Source: Clostridiales bacterium (lineage in GTDB: Bacteria; Bacillota; Clostridia; Oscillospirales; JAAYOS01). From it: a stretch of 13,401 nucleotides of DNA. The DNA lies in contig JAAYMG010000349.1 in NCBI GenBank assembly GCA_012521525.1, positions 1-13,401 of the forward strand, written 5' to 3'. Position 1 is the first letter of the stretch. The number at the start of each line of letters is the position of its first letter. A model generated the notes under the pieces. The model did no database searches. It was not told the DNA's origin and saw only the letters and a program-made list of their open reading frames with translations. Of this stretch, positions 1 to 7,348 are shown piece by piece. The position numbers and the translations under genes are program-made.

Positions 1-1
1 A

Positions 2-1279
2 CTCTCCGCATCCACCGGAATCCATGCGTTCCCGGCATATGTCCGGGGGGAACACAGAGTCAGGCTTGGCAGCTATACATCGATCGAGAAGGCAAACGAA
101 GCGGCGGCAAAGACCGGGCTTCAGGGAGCGACAGGTGTTGGCGGCTCCACAACATGTTACACGGTGACAATAACTTCAACGGGTGAGATAATATACGAAT
201 TCGATGCAGGCAGCGAGGCTTTCCTGGCGATACAGCCGACCGGAGCCGCATATACCGAGACATGGTTTAAAGGCTACAGATACGCAGGTGCCTTTGAATA
301 CCGTCGCAACAACGGTAATGATATAACTGTCATCAATGTCCTGCCCGTAAGCGAGTATACAAAAGGTGTTCTTCCATATGAAATGAATGCGAACTGGCAT
401 CCTGAAGCGCTTAAGGCACAGGCAGTCTGCGCGGCCAGTTATGCACTCTCAAACAGAACCAAACACAGATCATTGGGATTTGATGTCTGCAATACTACCG
501 ACTGCCAGGTCTACTTGGGCCGTAATGCCGCAAACGCAAACTCCGATGCTGCCGCCGAAGCCGTTAAAGGCCTGGTCCTTACATATAATAACAAAATCTG
601 CTCTACAGTCTATCACTCGTCAAACGGCGGCTCTACTGAAAGCGCAAAGAACATATGGGGTACCGATTATCCATACCTTCAGGCAGTGCCCGACAACTTT
701 GAGGACCTTGCGAAAGCTAATAACGGAATATGGACTTATGAGTATACGAGCGATGAGATCACGTGGATCCTTCAAACAAAGGGTTACGACATTGGAAAAG
801 TCGTGGACGTTTATGTAGATGAATACACACCTGCGGGAAACGTATACAGGCTGGCGATCATAGACTCAAAGGGGAAAAAGCTCACATTCGAAAAAAGCGC
901 AGCAAGGACGATTTTGAACAGCAGCACGCTCAATAAGTATACGCATAGCCAGAGGTATACGATTTCAGGAGGGATCCGCTTCAACGTAAACGGTGGGACC
1001 GATGTGATCGCGGCGGAGAGTTATGCGATCGGAAAGAACAATACCGTCTCAAGGCTTTCGGGAAGAAATGACATTTATCTGATTTCCTCAGGAGGCCTCA
1101 GTGTACTGAAACGTAATACAGACAGCTTCATCGTATCCGGCAGAGGCTGGGGACACAACGTCGGAATGAGCCAATATGGCGCTAAAGGAATGGCTGAGCG
1201 GGGATATACGTTCGACCAGATCCTCAGTTACTACTTTACCGGTGCGGTCGTCCGCCCGAATTCTCCGGATTTGTCATAA
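2..1279 (+). CDS. SpoIID/LytB-domain protein, 5'-truncated by the window
   Basis: The reading frame is open from base 2, so the true start lies left of the window; 425 residues are visible. The first ~50 (VRLGSYTSIEKANEAA) resemble a SPOR-type peptidoglycan-binding repeat. The rest is a SpoIID/LytB domain: VLPVSEYTKGVLPYEMN, then WHPEALKAQAVCAASYAL, and C-terminal GRGWGHNVGMSQYGAKGMA. In characterised SpoIID proteins the Glu of the xEM motif is the catalytic residue of a lytic transglycosylase that cuts glycan strands lacking stem peptides; here that Glu is encoded at 380-382. Expected location is outside the membrane, but any signal peptide is off the edge. The SPOR-like N-terminus suggests one of the SpoIID-domain paralogues common in Clostridia rather than the engulfment protein SpoIID itself. 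It lies 183 bases before queA. Domain call is firm; exact role is not. Confidence 0.88.
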   Translation, partial: LSASTGIHAFPAYVRGEHRVRLGSYTSIEKANEAAAKTGLQGATGVGGSTTCYTVTITSTGEIIYEFDAGSEAFLAIQPTGAAYTETWFKGYRYAGAFEYRRNNGNDITVINVLPVSEYTKGVLPYEMNANWHPEALKAQAVCAASYALSNRTKHRSLGFDVCNTTDCQVYLGRNAANANSDAAAEAVKGLVLTYNNKICSTVYHSSNGGSTESAKNIWGTDYPYLQAVPDNFEDLAKANNGIWTYEYTSDEITWILQTKGYDIGKVVDVYVDEYTPAGNVYRLAIIDSKGKKLTFEKSAARTILNSSTLNKYTHSQRYTISGGIRFNVNGGTDVIAAESYAIGKNNTVSRLSGRNDIYLISSGGLSVLKRNTDSFIVSGRGWGHNVGMSQYGAKGMAERGYTFDQILSYYFTGAVVRPNSPDLS

Positions 1280-1285
1280 CGATTT

Positions 1286-1306
1286 CACTTTGCTGATGCA
1301 GAAGTG
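1286..1306 (+). terminator. weak hairpin after the SpoIID-domain gene
   Basis: CACTTTGC pairs with GCA-g-AAGTG around a TGAT loop, giving 8 pairs with one bulged G, seven bases after the stop codon. No real T tract follows, so termination is uncertain. Confidence 0.3.
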
Positions 1307-1354
1307 TATAGTTTAGATAGTGTGTCTTTGCTGATAAGTAATGATAAATATTAC

Positions 1355-1409
1355 GAGTAAAGTCAATAATAAGTACAATAAAAGCATGAGTAAAGTCAAT
1401 AATAAGTAC
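1355..1409. repeat. 33-bp-period direct repeat upstream of queA
   Basis: A 22-base sequence beginning GAGTAAAGTCAATAAT and ending AAGTAC occurs identically at 1355-1376 and 1388-1409, separated by AATAAAAGCAT, so the period is 33 bases. It fills much of the 183-base gap between the SpoIID-domain gene and queA; the second copy ends 53 bases before the queA start. A tandem pair of protein-binding sites and a replication-slippage duplication are both possible. I saw no third copy in the window. Confidence 0.9.
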
Positions 1410-1462
1410 TATATATTGAACTTGATGCTTTATTCCGGAAAGAAGGACAGATCATCAATATT

Positions 1463-2482
1463 ATGAAAAAAAGCGATTTCTATTACGACTTGCCGTCAGA
1501 GCTAATTGCGCAGACCCCTCTGGAGAGGAGGGATGCCTCCGAGCTGATGCTTCTTGACAGGCAAACCGGAGAATATTCATTCCACCACTTCTATGATCTT
1601 CCGGGGCTGCTCCGTCCCGGAGATTTGCTTGTTATGAACAACTCGAGGGTCATCCCCGCAAGGCTGATCGGCGAAAAGGCAGGCGGAGGGCCGGTCGAAC
1701 TGGTGCTGCTGCATGAGTCCGGAGACCTGTGGGAATGCCTTGTAAAGCCGGGAAAGCGCTGCAAGCCCGGAGCAGAACTGATTTTCGGCGACGGAATGAT
1801 GACAGCTGCCGTTGAGAAGATCACCGAAGGCGGAAATCGCCTTGTAAGGTTCAACTATCAGGGGATCTTCCTTGAGGTCCTCGAGCGGTTGGGACAAATG
1901 CCTTTGCCGCCTTATATAACCAAAAAACTGGATGACCCTGAGCGATATCAGACAGTCTATTCAAAAACTCCCGGATCGGCTGCAGCGCCGACGGCAGGGC
2001 TGCATTTCACCGGCGAACTCCTCGAAAAGCTGAAGGGAATGGGCGTAAACATAGCTTTTATTACGCTGCATGTCGGACTTGGAACATTCAGGCCGGTAAA
2101 GGAAGAAAACATTGAGGACCATTTGATGCACGCCGAGTACTGCATGATCCCCGACGAGACTGCAGCGGCGGTGAAAGAGGCCAAGAATTCCGGCAACCGG
2201 GTCATTGCGGTCGGGACCACATCCTGCCGTACCCTGGAGGCATTTTTTGACGAGGATGCAAACCTCATAAGGAACTCGGGATGGACCGATATCTTCATTT
2301 ACCCGGGATACAGGTTCAAGATAATGGACGGGCTCATCACGAACTTCCATCTGCCGGAGAGCACGCTCATAATGCTTGTTTCCGCATTTGCCGGCAGGGA
2401 AAACATTTTGAGAGCATATAAGGCGGCGATCGAGAAAAGGATGCGCTTTTTCAGCTTTGGTGACGCAATGCTCATAATATGA
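1463..2482 (+). CDS. queA: tRNA preQ1(34) S-adenosylmethionine ribosyltransferase-isomerase QueA
   Basis: QueA transfers and isomerises the ribose moiety of S-adenosylmethionine onto preQ1 at position 34 of tRNAs with GUN anticodons, forming epoxyqueuosine; it acts in the cytosol after Tgt. The 339 residues match the usual family length (about 340-350). Hallmarks are the N-terminus [20 protein letters not shown] (4-23), [12 protein letters not shown] (58-69), [11 protein letters not shown] (173-183), [11 protein letters not shown] (202-212), [10 protein letters not shown] (251-260) and NFHLPESTL (294-302). The start agrees with the family N-terminus, although the best ribosome site, AAGGA at 1443-1447, is 15 bases away, so initiation may be inefficient. 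tgt follows 18 bases after the stop, giving a queuosine operon. I see no preQ1-I aptamer upstream. Confidence 0.97.
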   Translation: MKKSDFYYDLPSELIAQTPLERRDASELMLLDRQTGEYSFHHFYDLPGLLRPGDLLVMNNSRVIPARLIGEKAGGGPVELVLLHESGDLWECLVKPGKRCKPGAELIFGDGMMTAAVEKITEGGNRLVRFNYQGIFLEVLERLGQMPLPPYITKKLDDPERYQTVYSKTPGSAAAPTAGLHFTGELLEKLKGMGVNIAFITLHVGLGTFRPVKEENIEDHLMHAEYCMIPDETAAAVKEAKNSGNRVIAVGTTSCRTLEAFFDEDANLIRNSGWTDIFIYPGYRFKIMDGLITNFHLPESTLIMLVSAFAGRENILRAYKAAIEKRMRFFSFGDAMLII

Positions 2483-2500
2483 GAAACCGGGGTGGCACTT

Positions 2501-3631
2501 ATGTTCAGGATATTGAAAACAGAGGGACGTGCAAGGCGCGGCGTTTTTGAGACTCCCCACGGGACCGTGCAGACTCCTGTATTTATGAACGTTGCGACAC
2601 AGGCGGCCATCAAGGGCGGACTGGATGCTTTCGACCTCAGACAGGCAGGATGCCAGGTGGTGCTTTCCAATACTTATCACCTTCATCTCAGACCGGGCGA
2701 AGAGATCGTGCGAACGCTAGGCGGTCTCCACCGGTTCATACGCTGGGACGGTCCGATCCTGACTGACAGCGGGGGATTCCAGGTATTTTCCCTGGCGAAG
2801 CTGAGAAAGATCGATGAAGAAGGAGTTTCGTTCCAGTCTCATATTGACGGGCGCAGGATCTTCATGTCGCCTGAGGACAGTATAAGGATACAGTCTTGCC
2901 TTGGCTCTGACATTGCCATGGCATTCGATGAATGTGTTGAAAATCCGTCACCGCGAGACTATGTGAAGCAGTCCGCCGACAGGACTTACAGATGGCTTGT
3001 CCGGTGCAAATCGGAGCTTGAAAGGCTTAATGAGCTTTCAGACACTGTAAATCGTGGTCAGATGCTGTTTGGCATAAACCAGGGAGGGACCTATAAAGAC
3101 CTGCGTGTTGAGCATATGAAGAAGATCGCCGAATTGGATCTCCCCGGCTATGCCGTAGGAGGACTTGCGGTAGGAGAGCCGACTGAAGTAATGTATGAGA
3201 TACTGGAAGAAGTCGTCCCGTTTGCTCCTTCCGACAAGCCGAGATACCTGATGGGCGTAGGCACTCCGTCAAATATTATCGAAGCGGTCGCAAGGGGAAT
3301 CGATTTCTTCGACTGCGTGCTTCCGGCAAGAAACGCAAGGCACGGGCATCTGTTCACATGGGACGGTGTCATCAACCTCAACAACAAAAAGTATGAAGAG
3401 GACCCAAGCCCGATCGATGAGCGATGCGAGTGTCACACATGCAGAAACTTCTCGCGGGCTTACATCCGACATCTTCTGAAAGCGGGGGAAGTGCTCGCAC
3501 TAAGGCTTGCTGTGCTGCACAACCTGCACTTTTTCAATAAACTCACAGCGGACATACGATCAGCACTTGAAGAAGACAGGTTTGAGTCATTCAGGAGTGA
3601 ATGGTCCGCCCGGCTTTCAACCAGAATATAA
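2501..3631 (+). CDS. tgt: queuine/preQ1 tRNA-guanine transglycosylase
   Basis: Tgt exchanges guanine-34 of GUN-anticodon tRNAs for preQ1, the step before QueA. Residues from ATG 2501 (376 in all): LTDSGGFQVFSL (88-99) holds the general-base Asp89, GINQGG (191-196) and YAVGGLAVGE (217-226) line the base pocket, and FFDCVLPARNARHG (269-282) holds nucleophile Asp271. The zinc site is Cys309, Cys311, Cys314 and His340; the 26-residue Cys-His spacing equals that of the E. coli enzyme. An in-frame GTG at 2492 would add three residues, but GGGGTGG at 2489-2495 is well placed as ribosome site for ATG 2501, and the product then starts with the typical MFRILKT. Cotranscription with queA is likely. Confidence 0.96.
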   Translation: MFRILKTEGRARRGVFETPHGTVQTPVFMNVATQAAIKGGLDAFDLRQAGCQVVLSNTYHLHLRPGEEIVRTLGGLHRFIRWDGPILTDSGGFQVFSLAKLRKIDEEGVSFQSHIDGRRIFMSPEDSIRIQSCLGSDIAMAFDECVENPSPRDYVKQSADRTYRWLVRCKSELERLNELSDTVNRGQMLFGINQGGTYKDLRVEHMKKIAELDLPGYAVGGLAVGEPTEVMYEILEEVVPFAPSDKPRYLMGVGTPSNIIEAVARGIDFFDCVLPARNARHGHLFTWDGVINLNNKKYEEDPSPIDERCECHTCRNFSRAYIRHLLKAGEVLALRLAVLHNLHFFNKLTADIRSALEEDRFESFRSEWSARLSTRI

Positions 3632-3638
3632 ATATGTC

Positions 3639-3667
3639 TTGCAAAATATTGGCTGTTTCTTTATAAT
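3639..3667 (+). promoter_or_regulatory. sigma-A-type promoter for yajC
   Basis: TTGCAA (3639-3644), a 17-base spacer and TATAAT (3662-3667) lie directly after the tgt stop. The -10 is perfect, the -35 differs at one base and the spacing is optimal. Transcription would start near 3674, about 27 bases before yajC, so yajC can be expressed independently of queA-tgt. Confidence 0.75.
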
Positions 3668-3700
3668 GAACAAAGGCTTATTGCCGAAGGAGGTGAACGA

Positions 3701-4021
3701 ATGAGACTCTTTTTACAGGCTACAGATGGATTTGACATATCGACTATCGGATCTTTTATACTGCCTATAGCAGTTACTGCGCTGGTATTCTATTTCATGC
3801 TGATCCGTCCTGAGCAGAAGAGGAAAAAGTCGGTTCAGAAGATGCTCAGCGAACTTAAGGTGGGAGACGAAGTTACGACCAGAGGCGGCATCGTCGGTAA
3901 AATCGTAAAGATCAAGGACGACAAACTGACGATCGAAACTGGATCTGAACACGCCAAGATCCAGATCATGAGATGGGCGGTCATGAGTACCGGTTCTGAC
4001 GCCGGAGCCCCGCAAATATAA
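3701..4021 (+). CDS. yajC: preprotein translocase subunit YajC
   Basis: YajC is a small single-span protein that associates with SecDF and the SecYEG translocon; its exact role is unresolved. The 106 residues show a hydrophobic helix at about 17-36 (IGSFILPIAVTALVFYFMLI), the family signature LIRPEQKRKKSVQKML, and a small cytosolic domain GDEVTTRGGIVGKIVKIKDD. Length is normal. The start is fixed by a full-strength ribosome site, AAGGAGGTGA at 3687-3696, four bases before the ATG. Placement after tgt is conserved across many bacteria. It has its own promoter, and a TIGR04086-type gene follows after about 70 bases. secD and secF, often nearby, are not in the window. Confidence 0.95.
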   Translation: MRLFLQATDGFDISTIGSFILPIAVTALVFYFMLIRPEQKRKKSVQKMLSELKVGDEVTTRGGIVGKIVKIKDDKLTIETGSEHAKIQIMRWAVMSTGSDAGAPQI

Positions 4022-4091
4022 TCCAACAAGTTGTACTTTTTCGGACTGCAACCGAATATCCTTTAGAAGAAAGGAAAAAGGAGTGGTTGCA

Positions 4092-4517
4092 GTGCGCAGA
4101 GCGGATGCTTCCGGACCCGGTTTCAAAAGATATATGATATCAGTCCTGTTCGGGAGCTTAGTAGCGTTATTGATTTCACTTTTGCTCCTGATCCCGCTTT
4201 CTGCGTTGATTCTGGCCGGAGTACTTGACGAAGGGCTTTCGGGATTCGTCCTCATTGTCATTGTCGCGGCAAGCTCCCTGGCCGGCGGTATCATTTCAGC
4301 AGGAAGGGCGGGAGGACGTTGGTTGCTTGTGGGACTGGCCGAAGGTATAATGCTGATGATCTGGTTTGGAGTGATAGGCCTGTTGTTTTACGACCGTTTC
4401 GTCCCAAGCGAAAATGGCCTTGAACTGTTGCTGGCATCCGTAGCCGGCGGAGTACTGGGCGGCAGGATAGCTGCTCCGAAAGGCAGGTCATCCAGGGCCA
4501 GAAAAGCCAGGAAATAG
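4092..4517 (+). CDS. TIGR04086-family small membrane protein
   Basis: A 141-residue hydrophobic protein with four predicted membrane helices at about 16-43, 49-71, 75-99 and 109-126, glycine-rich turns (LAGGIISAGRAGGRW, VAGGVLGGRIAAP) and a basic tail (KGRSSRARKARK). This fits the uncharacterised TIGR04086 family, found in Clostridia just after yajC; the family call comes from context and architecture recalled, not from a search. Two GTG starts are possible. I prefer 4092 because AAGGAG at 4078-4083 is eight bases upstream; GTG 4083 would overlap that site. Function unknown; position suggests a link to protein export or the envelope. Confidence 0.8.
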   Translation: MRRADASGPGFKRYMISVLFGSLVALLISLLLLIPLSALILAGVLDEGLSGFVLIVIVAASSLAGGIISAGRAGGRWLLVGLAEGIMLMIWFGVIGLLFYDRFVPSENGLELLLASVAGGVLGGRIAAPKGRSSRARKARK

Positions 4518-4550
4518 CTGTTGATATGCTGTAAATCGCATATACGTATT

Positions 4551-4584
4551 ATGGTGGTGTGTTTGTGTCTCTACACACCACCGT
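4551..4584 (+). terminator. hairpin terminator after the yajC block
   Basis: GGTGGTGTGT (4553-4562) pairs perfectly with ACACACCACC (4573-4582) around a 10-base loop, and a T-G and an A-T pair extend the stem. It begins 34 bases after the TIGR04086 stop. The T run comes late (TTTTT about 17 bases after the stem), so termination may be imperfect, but the stem is the strongest in this spacer. Confidence 0.65.
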
Positions 4585-4773
4585 TAATATCTTATTAGGC
4601 TTTTTGTACAGATTACTGATACATCAACAATAATTTGGTTCTGTTTGAATTATCTCCTTTTCCACGATCAAATACTGCCAGATCAGAGCATGTAGTTGTA
4701 TATTTCGATACGCACACTATATGTTGTTAATTTCCACAATCAAAATTCGAAGGATGTGCGCCCCATATATAAG

Positions 4774-4801
4774 GTAAACATAATATTGTTTACATAATAT
4801 T
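4774..4801. promoter_or_regulatory. GTAAACA-N6-TGTTTAC palindrome with overlapping direct repeat
   Basis: GTAAACA (4774-4780) and TGTTTAC (4787-4793) are perfect inverted arms around TAATAT. In addition ACATAATATT occurs at 4778-4787 and again at 4792-4801. The element lies 50 bases upstream of the predicted proC -35, suggesting an operator or upstream regulatory site. On the minus strand one half reads TTATGTAAACA, close to the XerD-binding arm of Firmicute dif sites, but the XerC arm is not recognisable. Confidence 0.5.
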
Positions 4802-4842
4802 TGGGTAAATTCTACAAAGTTGCCTGAACCCGTTGATAGCGC

Positions 4843-4871
4843 TTGCTTTTTGGAGAGAATTGGCTTATATT
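4843..4871 (+). promoter_or_regulatory. candidate proC promoter
   Basis: TTGCTT (4843-4848), 17-base spacer, TATATT (4866-4871): four and five of six consensus bases at optimal spacing. It predicts a start near 4878 and a leader of about 28 bases, consistent with translation from ATG 4906 and not from the in-frame TTG at 4843. Confidence 0.5.
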
Positions 4872-4905
4872 TATATTCATCAGTATTATGTCAAGTGGAG
4901 AGAAT

Positions 4906-5700
4906 ATGAAATTCGGTGTGATCGGCGTAGGCAATATGGCAAATGCCATTTTGGAAAGCATATTGGATAACGGCGTTTTTTCGCCGTCTGAAATAGTGCT
5001 TTACGATCCTTATTCAAAGGTTATTGATAAGTTTGTCAGCAAGGGCTGCTTTGTTGCAGATTCACCGGATGAGCTTCTGGATCGTTCCGATCTTGTTTTG
5101 TTAGCCGTCAAACCCGGCAATATAGAACAGGCACTTGGCAATCTCACGGTAAATACAAGCGGAAAATGCATCGTTTCAATAGCCGCAGGTATTTCATCCG
5201 GATACTTGAAGAAATTTCTGTGCGAAGGCACTTATGTTATCAGAGTGATGCCAAATACTCCGATAATGGTCAAATGCGGAGCGACGGCGATCGCATTTAA
5301 TGACGGAGTACCGGAAAAGTATTGGAACAAAGCCGTATCGATATTTTCAAATGCCGGTTCCGTTTGCTTCGTTGATGAGTCACTTATAAACGCGGCAACA
5401 GCCGTTAACGGATCAGGTCCTGCATACTTCTTTACTATGGCAGATGAGATGGTAAAGGCTGCTGAAGAGCACGGGCTTGACCGTGAAACGGCACTCATTC
5501 TTACTGCGAAAACGATGGAAGGCGCGGCAAGGATGCTGCTTGAAAGCGGAAGATCTCCTTCCGAACTTGCGGATGCGGTTTCATCACCCGGAGGAACTAC
5601 GCTTGCTGCATTGAATGAGATGAAAAACAGCGGGTTTTACGAGGCCATAAGAAAAGGAATGGCAGCCTGTGCAAAACGCGCATTCGAGTTGGGAAAGTAA
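4906..5700 (+). CDS. proC: pyrroline-5-carboxylate reductase
   Basis: ProC reduces 1-pyrroline-5-carboxylate to L-proline with NAD(P)H, the last step of proline synthesis, in the cytosol. The 264 residues match the family length. The Rossmann dinucleotide motif GVIGVGNMANAI lies at 4-15, VKPGNI at 68-73, RVMPNTP at 113-119, AVNGSGPAYFF at 166-176, and the C-terminal family signature SSPGGTTLAALNEM at 226-239. The ORF extends upstream to a TTG at 4843, but that TTG is the likely -35 element, and GTGGAGAG at 4895-4902 sits correctly for ATG 4906, giving the standard MKFGVIG start. It heads a likely four-gene operon; spoIIM follows after 61 bases. Confidence 0.96.
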   Translation: MKFGVIGVGNMANAILESILDNGVFSPSEIVLYDPYSKVIDKFVSKGCFVADSPDELLDRSDLVLLAVKPGNIEQALGNLTVNTSGKCIVSIAAGISSGYLKKFLCEGTYVIRVMPNTPIMVKCGATAIAFNDGVPEKYWNKAVSIFSNAGSVCFVDESLINAATAVNGSGPAYFFTMADEMVKAAEEHGLDRETALILTAKTMEGAARMLLESGRSPSELADAVSSPGGTTLAALNEMKNSGFYEAIRKGMAACAKRAFELGK

Positions 5701-5727
5701 CATATTATCCATCATAACATCCGGACA

Positions 5728-5751
5728 TCCCTCATATTATTTTGTGAGGGA
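5728..5751 (+). promoter_or_regulatory. hairpin covering part of the spoIIM ribosome site
   Basis: TCCCTCA (5728-5734) is perfectly complementary to TGAGGGA (5745-5751) around a 10-base loop. The 3' arm overlaps the start of the ribosome site GGGAGGG (5748-5754), which is seven bases before the spoIIM ATG. This could lower translation of spoIIM relative to proC. The pairing is seen; the regulatory role is inferred. Confidence 0.4.
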
Positions 5752-5761
5752 GGGAAACGCC

Positions 5762-6373
5762 ATGAAGCGAATCCTTATGAAGGTCTGGGATGTGCCGGGA
5801 AACACGTTGCTTCCTGCCCTGATATTTTTATGTATTTGCTTTATTATAGGAGCGATCACGGGCTGCATTGTGGCCGCCAACGGGGGCGACAATGCACAGC
5901 TTGCTTCAGTGGTGGCCGATTACACGGTACTTTCTGACGTAAACTTCTGGAGTGTATTATTTAATATATTACGATTTCCGATCATTATAATCCTTTGCGG
6001 ACTTTGCGTTTTCGGCACTATAATGATTCCGATAGTAGTTGCCGTTAGAGGATTCCTGCTGCTGTTTACCATTACAACGTTCGTAAGGTTGTTTGGCGGG
6101 ACAGGTTTGCTATACTCATTATCCCTTTTTGGTATACAGTGCCTGTTTGTTTTGCCTTGCATCCTTCTGCTCGCTACGCAGGGACTGGTTTCTGCGAGCA
6201 TTTTATTCTCTCTTGCATCATCAAGGGGAAAGAAACTTTCGGGTTCCGTTTTTTCTGGCGCTTATTTTTTTCGGATGCTTATTTGCTTAGGTGTGCTTTT
6301 GTTTTGCGCTTTGGCAGAAACACTCGTTACACCCTTTCTTGTGTCTTTAACGATGGATAAAATCTTACCATAG
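5762..6373 (+). CDS. SpoIIM-like integral membrane protein
   Basis: A 203-residue, very hydrophobic protein with about six predicted helices (roughly 16-38, 66-88, 94-110, 117-138, 140-155, 170-195). The segment AVRGFLLLFTITTFVRLFGGTGLLYSLSLFG (about 94-124) resembles the conserved core of stage II sporulation protein M (DUF95), where RGF..GFT is followed by a GxxGLLxxL stretch. B. subtilis SpoIIM has 214 residues and lies just upstream of xerD (ripX), the same neighbourhood as here. SpoIIM anchors SpoIIP and SpoIID at the engulfing septum. The sequence is diverged, so this is a context-supported call. The ATG is preceded by GGGAGGG; the ORF could run upstream to an ATG inside proC but lacks support there. 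Confidence 0.7.
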   Translation: MKRILMKVWDVPGNTLLPALIFLCICFIIGAITGCIVAANGGDNAQLASVVADYTVLSDVNFWSVLFNILRFPIIIILCGLCVFGTIMIPIVVAVRGFLLLFTITTFVRLFGGTGLLYSLSLFGIQCLFVLPCILLLATQGLVSASILFSLASSRGKKLSGSVFSGAYFFRMLICLGVLLFCALAETLVTPFLVSLTMDKILP

Positions 6374-6403
6374 AGCAAATAAAAGTAGGGAAGTTGGAAA
6401 AGT

Positions 6404-7300
6404 ATGAATGGCTTGCAACAGCAAATAAGAATGTTCGAACATTTCCTGGAGTTTGAAAGACGTTCCTCATCGAACACCGTTTCATCTTATGTAAGGGATG
6501 TCAGGCAATTTGCAGATTACTTTATCAAACGCAATATCCGTACATTTGCCGAAGTATCTCCGATAATCGTATCGGAATATGTTAAAGATCTTCAGGAGTC
6601 CGGCAAGTCCGACTCAACCGTGATCCGTGCCATAGCATCCCTGAAATGCTTTTATAATTTCCTTATGCAGAGGAATGAAATCGTATCAAACCCGATAAAG
6701 TCGATCGTCCCTCCCAAGGCGAAGCGGAAACTCCCCGAGATCCTGACAAGCAAAGAGGTCGATCTGCTGCTGGCACAGCCAAAGAGCGTCGACTCAAAGG
6801 GGTACCGCGATCGTGCGATGCTTGAGGTATTGTACGCCACCGGCATAAGAGTTTCTGAGCTGATCGCGCTCAATGTGACCGATGTCAACCTGAGCGGCAG
6901 TTTCCTGAAGTGCAGCGGTTCGGGTAAGGAACGCATTATACCATTGTATCCTGCAGCGGTGCGGGCAGTATCGGACTACATAAACTTTGCCCGTTCACAG
7001 TTGATCCTCAACCCCAATGAGCCTGCCCTGTTCGTAAACATAAACGGAAAGCGGATGACAAGGCAGGGTTTTTGGAAGATCATAAAGTACTACCAGGAAA
7101 AGGCCAATATAAAGAAGGAAATCACCCCGCACACGCTGAGGCATTCTTTTGCCATCCATCTGCTTGAAAACGGCGCTGACCTTCGCTCGATACAGGAAAT
7201 GCTTGGACATGTTGATATATCATCGACGCAATTTTATTCCAACCTGGTCAAGCAAAGGCTGCGGGAGGTATATAACAAGTACCATCCGCGGGCAAACTGA
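6404..7300 (+). CDS. xerD: site-specific tyrosine recombinase, XerD type
   Basis: A 298-residue tyrosine recombinase with an N-terminal core-binding domain (about 5-92) and a catalytic domain (about 110-295). All six active residues are visible: Arg149 (ATGIRVSEL), Lys175 (SGKERIIPL), His243 and Arg246 (HTLRHSF), His269 (MLGH) and nucleophile Tyr278 (STQFYS). Positions are within a few residues of E. coli XerD (R148, K172, H244, R247, H270, Y279). Xer recombinases resolve chromosome dimers at dif. Adjacency to a spoIIM-like gene copies the Bacillus/Clostridia arrangement and supports XerD over a mobile-element integrase. AGGGAAG at 6387-6393 is the likely ribosome site. Gaps of 30 bases before and 48 after indicate the same operon as proC. 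Confidence 0.9.
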   Translation: MNGLQQQIRMFEHFLEFERRSSSNTVSSYVRDVRQFADYFIKRNIRTFAEVSPIIVSEYVKDLQESGKSDSTVIRAIASLKCFYNFLMQRNEIVSNPIKSIVPPKAKRKLPEILTSKEVDLLLAQPKSVDSKGYRDRAMLEVLYATGIRVSELIALNVTDVNLSGSFLKCSGSGKERIIPLYPAAVRAVSDYINFARSQLILNPNEPALFVNINGKRMTRQGFWKIIKYYQEKANIKKEITPHTLRHSFAIHLLENGADLRSIQEMLGHVDISSTQFYSNLVKQRLREVYNKYHPRAN

Positions 7301-7348
7301 AAAGTCGATACGAGATCAAGAAGCTGAAAACAACGGAGGATATTCGAA

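Larger units (their letters stand above)
4585..4905. other. AT-rich gene-free spacer before proC
   Basis: About 320 bases between the terminator and proC. I find no convincing small gene: no start with a good ribosome site and family-like protein, and nothing resembling a cysteine-rich SCIFF peptide. It holds the palindrome at 4774-4793 and the candidate proC promoter at 4843-4871. Confidence 0.6.

Noticed and set aside
1280..1462. preQ1 riboswitch before queA
   Set aside because: No short C-rich hairpin followed by an A-rich tail overlapping the ribosome site is visible; the spacer is dominated by the direct repeat.
1961..2686. 241-codon minus-strand ORF across queA and tgt
   Set aside because: Long only because it mirrors two strongly biased coding genes; no ribosome site and no recognisable protein.
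3507..3704. 65-codon plus-strand ORF across the tgt end
   Set aside because: It lies mostly inside tgt in another frame and runs through the yajC promoter and ribosome site; no ribosome site or family resemblance.
4843..4905. N-terminal extension of ProC from TTG
   Set aside because: The extension is hydrophobic and non-homologous, the TTG falls in the likely -35 box, and ATG 4906 has its own ribosome site and the standard ProC start.
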